Assembly: GCF_001269885.1 (NCBI RefSeq)
Contig: NZ_LHVH01000009.1
Span: 1-64,000 of the forward strand
Source of the DNA: Pseudomonas kilonensis
GTDB taxonomy: Bacteria > Pseudomonadota > Gammaproteobacteria > Pseudomonadales > Pseudomonadaceae
DNA: 64,000 bases
Direction: 5' to 3'
Position numbers and translations under genes: made by a program. The notes below the pieces were generated by a model. It was not told the DNA's origin and ran no database searches. It saw only the letters and a list, made by a program, of their open reading frames with translations. Of the stretch, positions 44,696 through 56,308 are shown one piece after another; the first letter of the stretch is position 1, and each line of letters starts with the position of its first letter.

Positions 44696-47233
44696 TCAAT
44701 GGCTCGCAGCGATCAGTCCTTCACCGACGATTTTCCACTCCGGCGTCGGGCTGTCGCCATTGAGTGCGGCGGCCTTGAGCAGCAGGCTTGCCGACAGGCC
44801 TGTATCCATGCAACACGCCTGGCAACGCATGACCCAATCCACGTCTTGTATCGTGGTGGCGCGTTGTGTCGGCAATTGCGCTGTCAGGCAAGTCACTTGC
44901 TCAGTACTCCAACCCAGGAGGTTGGCCAACTGGTCGTTGGCTGCCTGCACTGAATGTTGCGTTACGTCTTGATCGGCGAGTTGCAAGTAATGCAACAGGT
45001 TTTCTTCTGACTGGGCCTGATGCCGTGCGCAGTGATTGAAGCGTTCGAGTAAATACAGCGTTTGCGGTTTAAGCGCCCCTGAGCTGTTCGGGGCTAACCA
45101 TGTGGGATTGTCCATCAATGTCTGTAGCGTGCTGCTGCTCAGATGTAAGTGCTGGCAGGCTTGCGCGGTGCGAAGCACGCGTGCGAGCAACGGGAGGGCT
45201 TTGCCGTCAGTTGGGATGATGGCGTCGACAATTTTCGTGGCATTCGTCTCGGCCATTTTCATCACGCAGGGGGAATACTCGGCGGACAAGTCAGCGATAT
45301 CGTGCAGCAGTGTTTCTACCAGGCGTTGGTCGTCTCTGGTGGGTTTGGCGTGATCTCGAAGTGCGACCAGTCGGTTTTGCAGATTTTGATTCAACGGTAA
45401 GTCATCCCGGGAAGTGTCGAACAGGCGACACCACGCCAGCACATCGAGATGGTTTTGCTTGAGCCAGTCCACTGCCCAATCCATCGCCATCAGTACGTCG
45501 AGTATGTCGGGGCCTGCCGTGTTCAGGCTCCCCGTCACCAAGGCTCGACAGAAAGTCTCCCCTCCCAGTATCCGAGCCAATTCCGTGCACTCAAGAGGCG
45601 ACAGCCCGAACATCCGTGCGATACGGGCCTGGCGGTAGAGTGAGGATACGGTCGGCAAATCCTGTTTTAGCGCCAGGTACGTCTCAGTCTGTTTCAGCAG
45701 CAGCAACAACGCATCTTCGGTGAGCGCGAGTCCCAGGCCCGCACCGAGATAGCTGAGTGTCTTGGAGTCTGCGGTATCAAGGTCTGTCGCTTGCCCCCCC
45801 CACGCAGGGCTTTGGAGAAGACCGGTGCGATTGAATACCTGGTCGAACAACGAAACACGCTCTGCACTAGCGCGGGTCGGCATTTCGCTCATGAGCGAGG
45901 CAAATTCTTCTGGTGTGATGCCACGGCGCCGCTTCATGTACTGATAGACCCCAAGCGCGCGCAAGGTATTGGCGCTGAGCGTCATCAGGGTGTTGCCTTC
46001 CGAATGCATGATATTGATGAGCAACGTATCCAGTTCGGCAAAGGGAATACCAGTCCATCGCTGCAATCGGATCATTCGCTGCATGCGGTCGAAGCGCTCG
46101 TAGGACTTGTAATTGAACCCTTGCCGGGTCGTTTGGGTTTCAAGCACCAGGTCGGGGGAAGAAGTGTCGGGACCATTGATGTAAGCAGGACTCTGGCGGT
46201 TACGAGTCGAGGGCGGGATATTGGTCGAGGCGCGAGGGCCGTATCTGCCATGTCCCAGTAGCTGCTCGACCTGTTCCGTCGACAGCCCGGTGCGCTCCTT
46301 GAAGAATTTGAGATCACGCAGGTCTGCGACAGCTTCAGTGCCATAGGCCTTTTTCAGGCGCTTGAGATCGTGGTCAGAAGCGAGCGGTGCGAGCAAGAGT
46401 TTTTGTTGCTCCGGATTCAGCCCTGAAAGCAGTTTTTGCGCCTCGGCAGACGGCTGCACAACCTGTCCGTACGTTGAGCCGTCCTGGCAAAACGGCAGCT
46501 TCAGGCTGATCCGGTAATTCACTTCGCCCAACGCCGGTTTGCCCGCGCCCAACCCAAGCAGGCATTGGTGATGGTGAAGATCATAGGGCAGTGAAAAGGG
46601 ATAGTGTGCGCTGGCCAATGCCTGATGGACGGTTGTGCCCATATCGGGACTGGCTTCGATATGGCTGCGCAACGTGTCGTTGACGATGTTGAGCATCGGG
46701 CGTGGAACCAAGGCACTCTGTGAATCGAGCATCAGTGTGTCGAGATCCGCTCGACGTGATGCCAGGGATATCTTGCGGCCATCCGTGGAGCTGTCTTCCA
46801 GCTGCCTGGCGAACAGATACAGCGCACGCAGGTAGGCGACGGGTGAGTCGATCGCGGCGATGTCACTGTCCTTGCAGAATTGATCCCAATTTTCCTGGAA
46901 TAGCCCTTGATAGCTGATCGGCTTTGATGTTGGGTCTGAATCCAGGCTGCGTCGGACACGGGGCTTGGCGTCGCTGGAGGAGAGCTGATGCTCCAGGTAC
47001 AAGCGACTGATCCTTCGGGCATGGCTCTGCGCGTTGTCATAGGCCTGCTCGGCATTCGCATCGCAGTACTTGGCGACTTCCTGGGCGAACTGCGCCTTGC
47101 TCATGCGCACAATGTCGAACACCGATGTCACGCCCATTTGTTCCAGGGCGGTTTTCAAAGCGGTTTTTGTGGCGTCCTCACCGTCGTGGGAGCCAACGAG
47201 CCTGTGCAACAGTAAGTTGTTGCTTACGTCCAT
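44696..47233 (-). CDS. tcaA: Tc toxin subunit A, N-terminal half (TcaA-like)
   Basis: An 845-aa protein with the Salmonella virulence-plasmid 28.1 kDa-type (VRP1) domain in the first about 350 residues, followed by an alpha-helical shell region. Family-like segments are YQGLFQENWDQFCK, SPVAYLRALYLFARQLE, LDSQSALVPRPMLNIVND and the SPLECTELARILGG repeats. It is the first gene of the toxin operon; tcaB starts 28 bp after its stop. AGGAG lies about 10 nt before ATG 47233. No signal peptide is seen, which is usual for Tc proteins, and no holin or lysis gene is nearby. The promoter must lie in 47234-47370. Confidence 0.87.
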   Translation of the reverse strand: MDVSNNLLLHRLVGSHDGEDATKTALKTALEQMGVTSVFDIVRMSKAQFAQEVAKYCDANAEQAYDNAQSHARRISRLYLEHQLSSSDAKPRVRRSLDSDPTSKPISYQGLFQENWDQFCKDSDIAAIDSPVAYLRALYLFARQLEDSSTDGRKISLASRRADLDTLMLDSQSALVPRPMLNIVNDTLRSHIEASPDMGTTVHQALASAHYPFSLPYDLHHHQCLLGLGAGKPALGEVNYRISLKLPFCQDGSTYGQVVQPSAEAQKLLSGLNPEQQKLLLAPLASDHDLKRLKKAYGTEAVADLRDLKFFKERTGLSTEQVEQLLGHGRYGPRASTNIPPSTRNRQSPAYINGPDTSSPDLVLETQTTRQGFNYKSYERFDRMQRMIRLQRWTGIPFAELDTLLINIMHSEGNTLMTLSANTLRALGVYQYMKRRRGITPEEFASLMSEMPTRASAERVSLFDQVFNRTGLLQSPAWGGQATDLDTADSKTLSYLGAGLGLALTEDALLLLLKQTETYLALKQDLPTVSSLYRQARIARMFGLSPLECTELARILGGETFCRALVTGSLNTAGPDILDVLMAMDWAVDWLKQNHLDVLAWCRLFDTSRDDLPLNQNLQNRLVALRDHAKPTRDDQRLVETLLHDIADLSAEYSPCVMKMAETNATKIVDAIIPTDGKALPLLARVLRTAQACQHLHLSSSTLQTLMDNPTWLAPNSSGALKPQTLYLLERFNHCARHQAQSEENLLHYLQLADQDVTQHSVQAANDQLANLLGWSTEQVTCLTAQLPTQRATTIQDVDWVMRCQACCMDTGLSASLLLKAAALNGDSPTPEWKIVGEGLIAASH

Positions 47234-47370
47234 GTATTGCCATCTCCTGTGCGAACGGAATGTGCTTGTCCAAGCGAAAACCGTACAGGAGCGGGCAAAG
47301 AAAGGCGGTAGGACAGGGGGCGGGAGATTTGTACGAAAGAGCGATTCGTGGGCGGTGCTGACGCGAGTCC

Positions 47371-47460
47371 TGTGGGAGCGGGCTTGCTCGCGAAGGCGGT
47401 GGGTCAGTCAACTTCCATGCTGGCTGATCCGGCGTCATCGCGAGCAAGCTCGCTCCCACA
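47371..47460. repeat. REPIN 1 upstream of the toxin operon
   Basis: The arms are TGTGGGAGCGGGCTTGCTCG and CGAGCAAGCTCGCTCCCACA. It is the first of two REPINs standing 44 bp apart in the 388-bp gap between tcaA and the chemoreceptor gene. The gap holds nothing else I can identify. Confidence 0.9.
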
Positions 47461-47504
47461 GTGGTTTGTGCCTGGCGCGGAGTTGCAGGACACAGCAGAC
47501 CCAG

Positions 47505-47594
47505 GGTGGGAGCGAGCTTGCTCGCGATAGCGGTGGGTCTGCTGGCATTGATGTTGGATGTGCCACCGCTTTCGCGAGCAAGCCCGCTCCCACA
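47505..47594. repeat. REPIN 2 upstream of the toxin operon
   Basis: The arms are GGTGGGAGCGAGCTTGCTCG and CGAGCAAGCCCGCTCCCACA. It lies right after the chemoreceptor 3' end, where it may stabilise or end that transcript. Confidence 0.9.
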
Positions 47595-47621
47595 GTGGGG
47601 CATGCAAAATCGGTGCGGAGG

Positions 47622-49541
47622 TTAGACGCGGAAGTGGCTGACCATCATCTGCAACTGATTCCCCAACCGCGCCAGTTCGACGCTGGAGGCGGCGGTTTCT
47701 TCGCTGGCGGCGGCGGTCTGTTCGGACACGTCGCGCACGTTGATGATGCTGCGGCTGATCTCCTCGGCCACGGCGCTTTGCTGTTCGGCGGCCGCGGCGA
47801 TCTGCTGGTTCATCGACTGGATGTTCGACACCGTGCGGGTGATGTTCCCCAGTGACGCGCCGGCCTTGCGGGTCAGGGCCACGCTGCTGTCGGTGAGGTT
47901 GCGGCTGTTGTTCATCACGGCCGCCACCTGCTGGGTACCGTTCTGCAGGCCGGCCACCAGGCCTTCGATTTCTTCGGTGGATTTCTGCGTGCGCTGGGCC
48001 AGGCCACGGACCTCGTCGGCCACCACGGCAAAACCACGCCCGGCTTCACCGGCGCGTGCCGCTTCGATCGCGGCGTTGAGCGCCAGCAGGTTGGTCTGCT
48101 CGGCCACGGCCTTGATCACGTCCATGACGCTGCCGATCTTGTCGCTTTCCTGTTGCAGCACGGTCATGGCGTCGGTGGAGCGCGCCACTTCACTGGCCAG
48201 GCGCTCGATCTGGGCGATGGCTTCGCTGACCACCTTGTCACCGGCACGGGCTTCGCCGTCGGCGGCGGCCGCGGCCTGGGAGGCTTCTTCGGCGTTGCGC
48301 GCCACTTCCTGCACCGTGGCGGTCATTTCGTGCATGGCGGTCGCGACCTGATCGGTCTCGATTTTCTGGCTGTTGACCCCGGCGCTGGTCTGCTCGGTCA
48401 CGGCGGACAGCTCTTCGGCGGCGCTGGCGATCTGGGTCACGCCGTCACGGATGCCGCTGATCAGGTCGCGCAGGGTTACGCCCATGCGCGCGATGCCTTG
48501 TTGCAGCACGCCCAGTTCATCGCGGCGAGTGACGATGACCGTGTGCGACAGGTCGCCGCTGGCAATGCGTTCGACCACGGCCAGGGTTTCGCGCAGCGGG
48601 CCGGTGATCTGGCGCGTGATGATCACGGCGGCAATGACGCCGACCAGCAACGCCAGCAGGGTGCTGATCAGTTGCAGGGTGCGGGCCTCGGCGCTTTCGG
48701 CGTCGCGGCGGTCGAGTTGGATCTGGTACAGCTGCTCGCTCAACGTCACGATTGACGCGCCCTGTTCAGTCATTTCCTTGCGTGCCTGTACCGCGTCGGC
48801 GGTGGCCAGCTTGAAGGCCTGCACGGCGCTGCGGTATTGGGTGAGGGCGTTTTCCAGTTGGCGCAGTTCATCCTGGCGGGTGCTGGAGAAGTGCTCGTTC
48901 AGCGGCTTGAGCGACGCGATGGCGGCGTCCAGCTGGGTGACGGCCTTGCGTTCGGTGTCGGCATTGCTATTGGCGGTGTAGCCGCGCACTTCATAGCGGG
49001 CCAGCATGAAGTCCTGCTTGGCCTGGGTGATGGCCTGGAACTGGGCGAAACGCTCATCGCCGGGGGCCATTTTCCGCACGTCCGAATCCAGGGTCTCGAT
49101 CAGCTTGTAGGCGATCTCGGCGTTCGCACCCATGGCATCGCGGGCGGTGTTGCCCGTGCGGTAGGCGCTGCGCATTTTGTTCAGGGACACCTGGTAGGCG
49201 CTGATGACTGCGCTCTGCTCCTTGAGCAACTTGACGTTTTCCGGGCTCTTGAAGCTGCTGAGCAGGGCGTTCTGTTGTGTCACAAAACTATCGAGAGTGG
49301 TCTGCACGTTTTGGGCGGCGGTCTCGTCACCGTTGGTCAGCATGTATTGCAGGCGCGTGACCCGAAGCTTGGTCAGGCCGGCGTTGAGCTGGGTGATGTC
49401 GCTCATCCAGTTGCTACGGTCGATCAGCCCGCCCAGGCTGGTCCAACTGGTCAGGGCCAGCAGGCAGGTCAGTACCAGCACCAGACCGAAGCCCAGGCCC
49501 AATTTCATGTTGACGCTAATGTTGCCAAACCAGCTGTTCAT
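47622..49541 (-). CDS. Methyl-accepting chemotaxis protein with HBM-type ligand domain
   Basis: A 639-aa chemoreceptor: TM1 at about residues 12-32, a large helical periplasmic domain at about 33-285, TM2 at about 289-312, HAMP at about 313-365 and a cytoplasmic signalling domain. The signalling hairpin tip reads [20 protein letters not shown] and [16 protein letters not shown] (about 485-525). The periplasmic domain is long enough for a helical bimodular (HBM) sensor like P. putida McpS, which binds organic acids; the ligand here is unknown. The start ATG 49541 has GGAGG about 8 nt upstream; the longer frame crosses a REPIN. Confidence 0.92.
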   Translation of the reverse strand: MNSWFGNISVNMKLGLGFGLVLVLTCLLALTSWTSLGGLIDRSNWMSDITQLNAGLTKLRVTRLQYMLTNGDETAAQNVQTTLDSFVTQQNALLSSFKSPENVKLLKEQSAVISAYQVSLNKMRSAYRTGNTARDAMGANAEIAYKLIETLDSDVRKMAPGDERFAQFQAITQAKQDFMLARYEVRGYTANSNADTERKAVTQLDAAIASLKPLNEHFSSTRQDELRQLENALTQYRSAVQAFKLATADAVQARKEMTEQGASIVTLSEQLYQIQLDRRDAESAEARTLQLISTLLALLVGVIAAVIITRQITGPLRETLAVVERIASGDLSHTVIVTRRDELGVLQQGIARMGVTLRDLISGIRDGVTQIASAAEELSAVTEQTSAGVNSQKIETDQVATAMHEMTATVQEVARNAEEASQAAAAADGEARAGDKVVSEAIAQIERLASEVARSTDAMTVLQQESDKIGSVMDVIKAVAEQTNLLALNAAIEAARAGEAGRGFAVVADEVRGLAQRTQKSTEEIEGLVAGLQNGTQQVAAVMNNSRNLTDSSVALTRKAGASLGNITRTVSNIQSMNQQIAAAAEQQSAVAEEISRSIINVRDVSEQTAAASEETAASSVELARLGNQLQMMVSHFRV

Positions 49542-49676
49542 CAAATTCCTCCAGGAACGTTGTGCTGCTTGATCGTCGGTACGCTGGAAGATTGTTGTTG
49601 TTAAGAGCCAGCAAGAGCATGTAACAGGGCTGTATCGGCCGCTGGTCCTGGATCTGAAAGTTTTTTTCCGAGTATC

Positions 49677-49764
49677 TGTGGGAGCAAGGCTTGCCCGCGA
49701 TGAAGGCGATGCGGTCTGCCACAGAATCGAGGTGTCTGTTTCGCGAGCAAGCTTTGCTCCCACA
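49677..49764. repeat. REPIN upstream of the histidine-phosphatase gene
   Basis: TGTGGGAGCAAGGCTTGCCC is paired with GCAAGCTTTGCTCCCACA. It lies in the 289-bp divergent gap between the chemoreceptor and phosphatase genes. Confidence 0.88.
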
Positions 49765-49830
49765 CCAAGTTTTTTTTCACATCGCTTTCACTGCCTGCCT
49801 ACGTCAGCCTCTCTACTGTCGCGCCATCGA

Positions 49831-50550
49831 ATGACTGGGTGGATGCCGTCGGGGCGGCTTGATGTGGAACTGAGACTGAGCCTTTTCGGCCTGAGGCGCT
49901 CGATCGATACGCGGCGCTTTGCCCGTTACCCAAACGCTGTGGTCGTGTTGGCTTCGGCGCTGCTGGTCATCCCGTTGACCCTCTGGCTGCTCAGCCCGGC
50001 GGCGATACCGGATCTGGCCCATGGCAATGTTGCCGGCGCCCGGGCCTTGGCCGATGGCTGGGCCAAGGGCGAGATGATCGTGCTGGTGCGTCATGTCGAG
50101 CGCTGCGATCACGCCAAGGCCGCGTGCCTGAATGATCGCGAAGGCATCACTGACCGGGCCCGTGCCGTTGCGGTGGGCCTCGGCGCCCGGTTCGAGCAAC
50201 TGGGCCTGGACAACGCCGACCTCTACAACAGCCCTCTGGTCCGTGCGGCCCAGACGGCGGGCTACATGTTCAACAAGGTGAGTGCTGGCGACGACTGGCT
50301 GATCAATTGCCGCCATGACCTGCTGCGCAATGCCCTGGCCCACAAAGTCGCCGGGCGCAACCTGATCCTGGTCACCCACAGCGAATGCATGCAGGCATTG
50401 GAAACCGCGCTCCACCGGCCCACCTCGACGTTTGGCTACGGCGCTTCGCTGTTCGTCTCCACCGCCCAGCCACAAGCACCGCAGTTGCTCGGTTTTATCG
50501 AAGCCTCTGACTGGCGCTCGGCGGCTTTCAGTAACCTTTCCCACGATTAG
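49831..50550 (+). CDS. Membrane-anchored histidine phosphatase family protein
   Basis: About 239 aa. One N-terminal membrane helix (residues about 34-55, VVVLASALLVIPLTLWLL) anchors a histidine-phosphatase domain in the periplasm. The catalytic motif is LVRHVERC (R87-H88, R91), and the second histidine is in ILVTHSECMQ. Related proteins act on phosphorylated cell-envelope compounds. It sits 8 bp before a PAP2 phosphatase gene, which supports a joint role in lipid or LPS phosphate trimming. The start is uncertain: ATGs at 49831 and 49843 both fit and neither has a strong ribosome-binding site. Confidence 0.82.
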   Translation: MTGWMPSGRLDVELRLSLFGLRRSIDTRRFARYPNAVVVLASALLVIPLTLWLLSPAAIPDLAHGNVAGARALADGWAKGEMIVLVRHVERCDHAKAACLNDREGITDRARAVAVGLGARFEQLGLDNADLYNSPLVRAAQTAGYMFNKVSAGDDWLINCRHDLLRNALAHKVAGRNLILVTHSECMQALETALHRPTSTFGYGASLFVSTAQPQAPQLLGFIEASDWRSAAFSNLSHD

Positions 50551-50558
50551 GACCGCCC

Positions 50559-51392
50559 ATGCTGATGTCTGCTCGCGCCCGTTTCTACGGGCTCAATCTT
50601 GGAATTCCCCTGGTCTGCGCCGTGGTGGTGTTTTTGCTGTTCGACATGACTCGCATCGACATCGCCTTCAGCAATTTATTCTACGACCCGCTGCACCAGG
50701 TCTTTGCGTTGGAGCACGTGCGGCTGTTCGAGAAAATCACCCATAAGTGGGCCAGGATCATCCCGAACTGGACCGGCGAGGCGGCGATTATCGGGGCGCT
50801 GTTGTCGTTTGTCTGGCCGATCTTCAAGCCGCAAAAGCGCCCCGGATTGCTTCGCCTGTTGGAGAAAACCCGGTTGGCCGCGCCGTTGCGTTTTGCCCAC
50901 AAGCATCGGCGCGACTTTCTCTACGTGGTCTTCGCCTTTTCCCTCAGCAGCGGGGTGATCCATTACCTCAAGGGCCACACCAGCGTGTACTGCCCGGTGG
51001 AAACCACCCAATACGCCGGCAAGATCGAGCACAAGGAATGGTTCCAGAATTTCGACCTGCTGAAAGTCGCCGGTGACGGTCGCTGCTGGCCCGGCGGTCA
51101 TGCGTCCGGCGGCTTTACGATGCTGGCGTTGTATTTCGTCGCTCGCCGCTACCGCTGGCGTCATTCGAAAGCCTTGATGCACGGGGCGCTGGCCTTGGGG
51201 TTTGTCTACGGCACGACGCGGGTCCTGCAGGGCTGGCATTACATGTCCCACACGTTCTGGGCGGGGATTTTTGTCTGGTTGAGTTGTTGGCTGATGGCGT
51301 TGCTGTTTTATGGGCGGGCGGCTTTGGAGCAACCTGAATGCCAGGCAAAAAAAAGCCCGCTGGGAGAGCGGGCTAAAACCTTAGTTTCTTGA
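50559..51392 (+). CDS. PAP2-family phosphatase
   Basis: A 277-aa inner-membrane protein with about six hydrophobic segments and the PAP2 (type-2 phosphatidic acid phosphatase) motifs. These are the GRCWPGGHASGG block (PSGH-type) and RVLQGWHYMSHTFWAG (the SRxxxxxHxxxD-type motif). It resembles LpxE/LpxF- or PagP-independent lipid phosphatases found near LPS-modification genes. It follows the histidine phosphatase by 8 bp, so the two are likely cotranscribed. Its last codons contain the terminator of the convergent katG. Confidence 0.9.
   Translation: MLMSARARFYGLNLGIPLVCAVVVFLLFDMTRIDIAFSNLFYDPLHQVFALEHVRLFEKITHKWARIIPNWTGEAAIIGALLSFVWPIFKPQKRPGLLRLLEKTRLAAPLRFAHKHRRDFLYVVFAFSLSSGVIHYLKGHTSVYCPVETTQYAGKIEHKEWFQNFDLLKVAGDGRCWPGGHASGGFTMLALYFVARRYRWRHSKALMHGALALGFVYGTTRVLQGWHYMSHTFWAGIFVWLSCWLMALLFYGRAALEQPECQAKKSPLGERAKTLVS
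51347..51374 (-). terminator. katG terminator inside the PAP2 gene end
   Basis: Read on the minus strand: stem AGCCCGC, loop TCTCCCA, stem GCGGGCT, then eight T. It terminates katG transcripts and lies within the last codons of the convergent PAP2 gene. Confidence 0.88.
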
Positions 51393-51489
51393 ATGAGCGA
51401 GGCGACTGTACCCAATCACGCGGGGGCGTGGGGTGAAGAAAAGTTCATGAGGTCGCCTTCTTGCCAGACCTCATGCTCTCGTACGCCGC

Positions 51490-54124
<2,635 letters not shown>

Positions 54125-54715
54125 ATGAACAAATGCCCGCGCAGCACGGCCTTCCACGAAGCGGGTCATGCCCTGGCCTTTTGGTGGAACGGCCAACCGA
54201 TAAAACGCATCACCGTGCGTACCAAGGCTGAAGCCTGCACGGGACCTCTGTTCGACCTGCGCGGCAACCCGCAATACGCAGAAGGGTTGGTGGAAGCTGA
54301 CTACCTTGTCGCGCGTCCGGCCTTCGAAGCCCCGGGGATCGCTGAATACTTGCCCTCGATGGTCGATGCCATTGAGCGGGACCTGCTCCATTGCTTCGCG
54401 GGGCCGGTGGCCGAAGCGGTCTACCGGCACCGCCGATCCGATCGGCTGATCAGGGGCAGTGGCCGGGGTGACCTGGACCGGGGGCAGGAATTGATCAGCC
54501 TGCTACCACCGCGCAAACTGCTCGATGCCCAATCCCAGGCCATCGCTCGTTGCAGTTGCCTGGTGCACCGTTATTGGCCGGCTGTCAGCGCCGTGGCGGG
54601 CTTTCTGCAAGCGCACGGCACGGTTGAGGGGAGTGCTGTCACAGCGCTGCTGTGCGAGATGACCGGGGAGTGGCCGATGTTGCTTGGCCATCAAGTGGCA
54701 AGCCTCGATTCGTGA
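54125..54715 (+). CDS. Stand-alone M41-like zinc peptidase domain protein
   Basis: A 196-aa protein resembling only the peptidase part of FtsH. It has the zinc motif AFHEAGHALAFWW (HEAGH near residue 11) and further on GSGRGDLDRGQELIS, which aligns with the third zinc ligand Asp region of M41. The AAA+ ATPase and membrane segments of FtsH are missing. Such free domains are known but uncharacterised. ATG 54125 is my choice; an in-frame GTG at 54110 is also possible. No operon partner. Whether it is an active peptidase is open. Confidence 0.65.
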   Translation: MNKCPRSTAFHEAGHALAFWWNGQPIKRITVRTKAEACTGPLFDLRGNPQYAEGLVEADYLVARPAFEAPGIAEYLPSMVDAIERDLLHCFAGPVAEAVYRHRRSDRLIRGSGRGDLDRGQELISLLPPRKLLDAQSQAIARCSCLVHRYWPAVSAVAGFLQAHGTVEGSAVTALLCEMTGEWPMLLGHQVASLDS

Positions 54716-54735
54716 TCAAGGCGTTGCCACTGGCC

Positions 54736-54752
54736 TTATCCGACTCGGATAA
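54736..54752. other. Hairpin between convergent genes
   Basis: TTATCCG-ACT-CGGATAA, a perfect 7-bp stem with a 3-nt loop, lies between the peptidase-like gene and the solute-binding-protein gene. It lacks a T-run on either strand, so terminator function is doubtful. Confidence 0.35.
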
Positions 54753-54765
54753 AAGCCACTACTCG

Positions 54766-56280
54766 CTAGCGCTTCACCGTTTCCTCAAGAGAGAAGCGTC
54801 CCAGTGGGTTTTGTTGGAAGTGCTCGATGTTCTTGCGCGAAATATTGATGTACGGGCTGTAGTAGAGATCGATCCAGTTGACGTCCTGCTTGGCGATCGC
54901 CTGAAGGTCGGTATACATCTGCTTGCGCTTGGTCGGGTCCACTTCTACCCGCGCGGCCGCGACCAGATCCTTGACCTTGTCGTTCTTGTAGCGGGTCATG
55001 TAATTCATGTTGGTGTCATGTCCCAGCACGAAGGTGGTCTTCTGGTCCGGGTCGAGGATGTCGTTGGTCCAGTACATCACGGACAGATCGTAATCGCCGT
55101 CGATCAGCATTTGCCAACTCTGGGTTGGGTCGACTTTCTGCAAGGTGGCTGTCACGCCGACGGCTGCGAGCTGTTGCTGGACCAGCACGGCGATCTGCTC
55201 GTCGGCTTCATTGCCCGCATTGACCACATAGTTGAGCTTCAGGCCTGAAGCGCCTGCATCCGCCAGCATTTTCCTGGCTTTTTCCGGGTCGTACGGGCGC
55301 TGCAGATTATCGGCATTGTGATAAAGCGCGCCTTTAGGAATGTAGGAATAAGCCACCTGGCCATGGCCGAACGTCACGGTATCGACCAGGGATTTTTTGT
55401 TGATCGCAAGGTCCAGGGCCTGGCGTACTTCAGGCTTGCCCAGCAGTCCGTGCGCATGGTTGATCAGCAGATGATCCTCGCGGGTGGAGGGATCCATGTG
55501 TACGACCAGGTTGGGGTCTTTCTTCAGGGTTTCGACGCGCGAGAAAGGCACGAAGATCGCCGAATCCAGTTCCCCGGCCTGTACCTTCAACATCCGCGTA
55601 TTGTCATCCGGGATGGAGATCCATTCCACGCCATCCAGGCTCACCTTGTCGGCTTGCCAGAAGTTGGGGTTCTTCTCCAGCACCACGCGATCACCGCGTA
55701 GCCACTCCTTGACGATAAAGGCGCCAGAGGCAACGGGGTCCTGGGCATAGGCTTCCTCACCCATTTTTTCCATGGCCTTTTGCGACAGGATGGAGACGTT
55801 GGGCAACGCCAGCTGCGCGAGGAAGGGCACTGAAGGGCTCGTGAGTGTCACCACCAGTGTCTGCGGGTCGGGTGCTTGGGCCTTGTCGATAATCTTGTAG
55901 GAGTCGCTCCACAGCGACCCTTTGTTGTCGCGAATGCGCAACAGACTGAACGCTGCATCGCTGGCGGTAATCGGTGAGCCGTCGGAGAACTTGGCCGAGC
56001 GTAGTTTGAAGGTGTAAGTCAGGCCATCGTCGGAAACCTGCCAGCTTTCGGCCAGCCCCGGTACCAGCTTGGTACCGGTGTTGTCGACGCGCACCAATAC
56101 GTCGTAGACATTGGAGAACACCCAGTTATCACGGTTCTGCGCGCTTTTGATCGGGTCGAACGTCGTACTTTCTTCACGGCAACCGATGGTCAGCACGCCT
56201 GCCGCCTGGGCGACACCGGCTGCCAGTGTGCAAACGGTCAACGTCGCGGCGGTCAGCAACTTCAAATGTTTCGATCGCAT
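54766..56280 (-). CDS. Peptide/opine-type ABC transporter substrate-binding protein
   Basis: A 504-aa periplasmic solute-binding protein of the SBP_bac_5 (DppA/OppA) family. The signal peptide is MRSKHLKLLTAATLTVCTLA followed by the AGVAQA cleavage end. The mature domain opens LTIGCREESTTFDPIK and carries FKLRSAKFSDGSPITASD and KNPNFWQADKV, usual for this family. It is the distal gene of the minus-strand operon pip-permease-permease-ATPase-ATPase-SBP. In the related GM79 locus the ABC importer brings in the plant-derived signal sensed by PipR, so this protein is the probable signal or peptide receptor (inference). The start at 56280 has AGGGAG about 8 nt upstream. Confidence 0.92.
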   Translation of the reverse strand: MRSKHLKLLTAATLTVCTLAAGVAQAAGVLTIGCREESTTFDPIKSAQNRDNWVFSNVYDVLVRVDNTGTKLVPGLAESWQVSDDGLTYTFKLRSAKFSDGSPITASDAAFSLLRIRDNKGSLWSDSYKIIDKAQAPDPQTLVVTLTSPSVPFLAQLALPNVSILSQKAMEKMGEEAYAQDPVASGAFIVKEWLRGDRVVLEKNPNFWQADKVSLDGVEWISIPDDNTRMLKVQAGELDSAIFVPFSRVETLKKDPNLVVHMDPSTREDHLLINHAHGLLGKPEVRQALDLAINKKSLVDTVTFGHGQVAYSYIPKGALYHNADNLQRPYDPEKARKMLADAGASGLKLNYVVNAGNEADEQIAVLVQQQLAAVGVTATLQKVDPTQSWQMLIDGDYDLSVMYWTNDILDPDQKTTFVLGHDTNMNYMTRYKNDKVKDLVAAARVEVDPTKRKQMYTDLQAIAKQDVNWIDLYYSPYINISRKNIEHFQQNPLGRFSLEETVKR

Positions 56281-56308
56281 GGTCAAACTCCCTATTGATG
56301 AATGTTTT

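Noticed and set aside
47371..47594. Regular repeats that could suggest a short CRISPR array.
   Set aside because: They are inverted REPIN arms, not direct repeats with uniform spacers, and there is no cas gene.
49550..49605. A FliA-like promoter (CCGACGAT after a TTAA) upstream of the chemoreceptor gene.
   Set aside because: The spacing and -35 match are poor; not enough to call.
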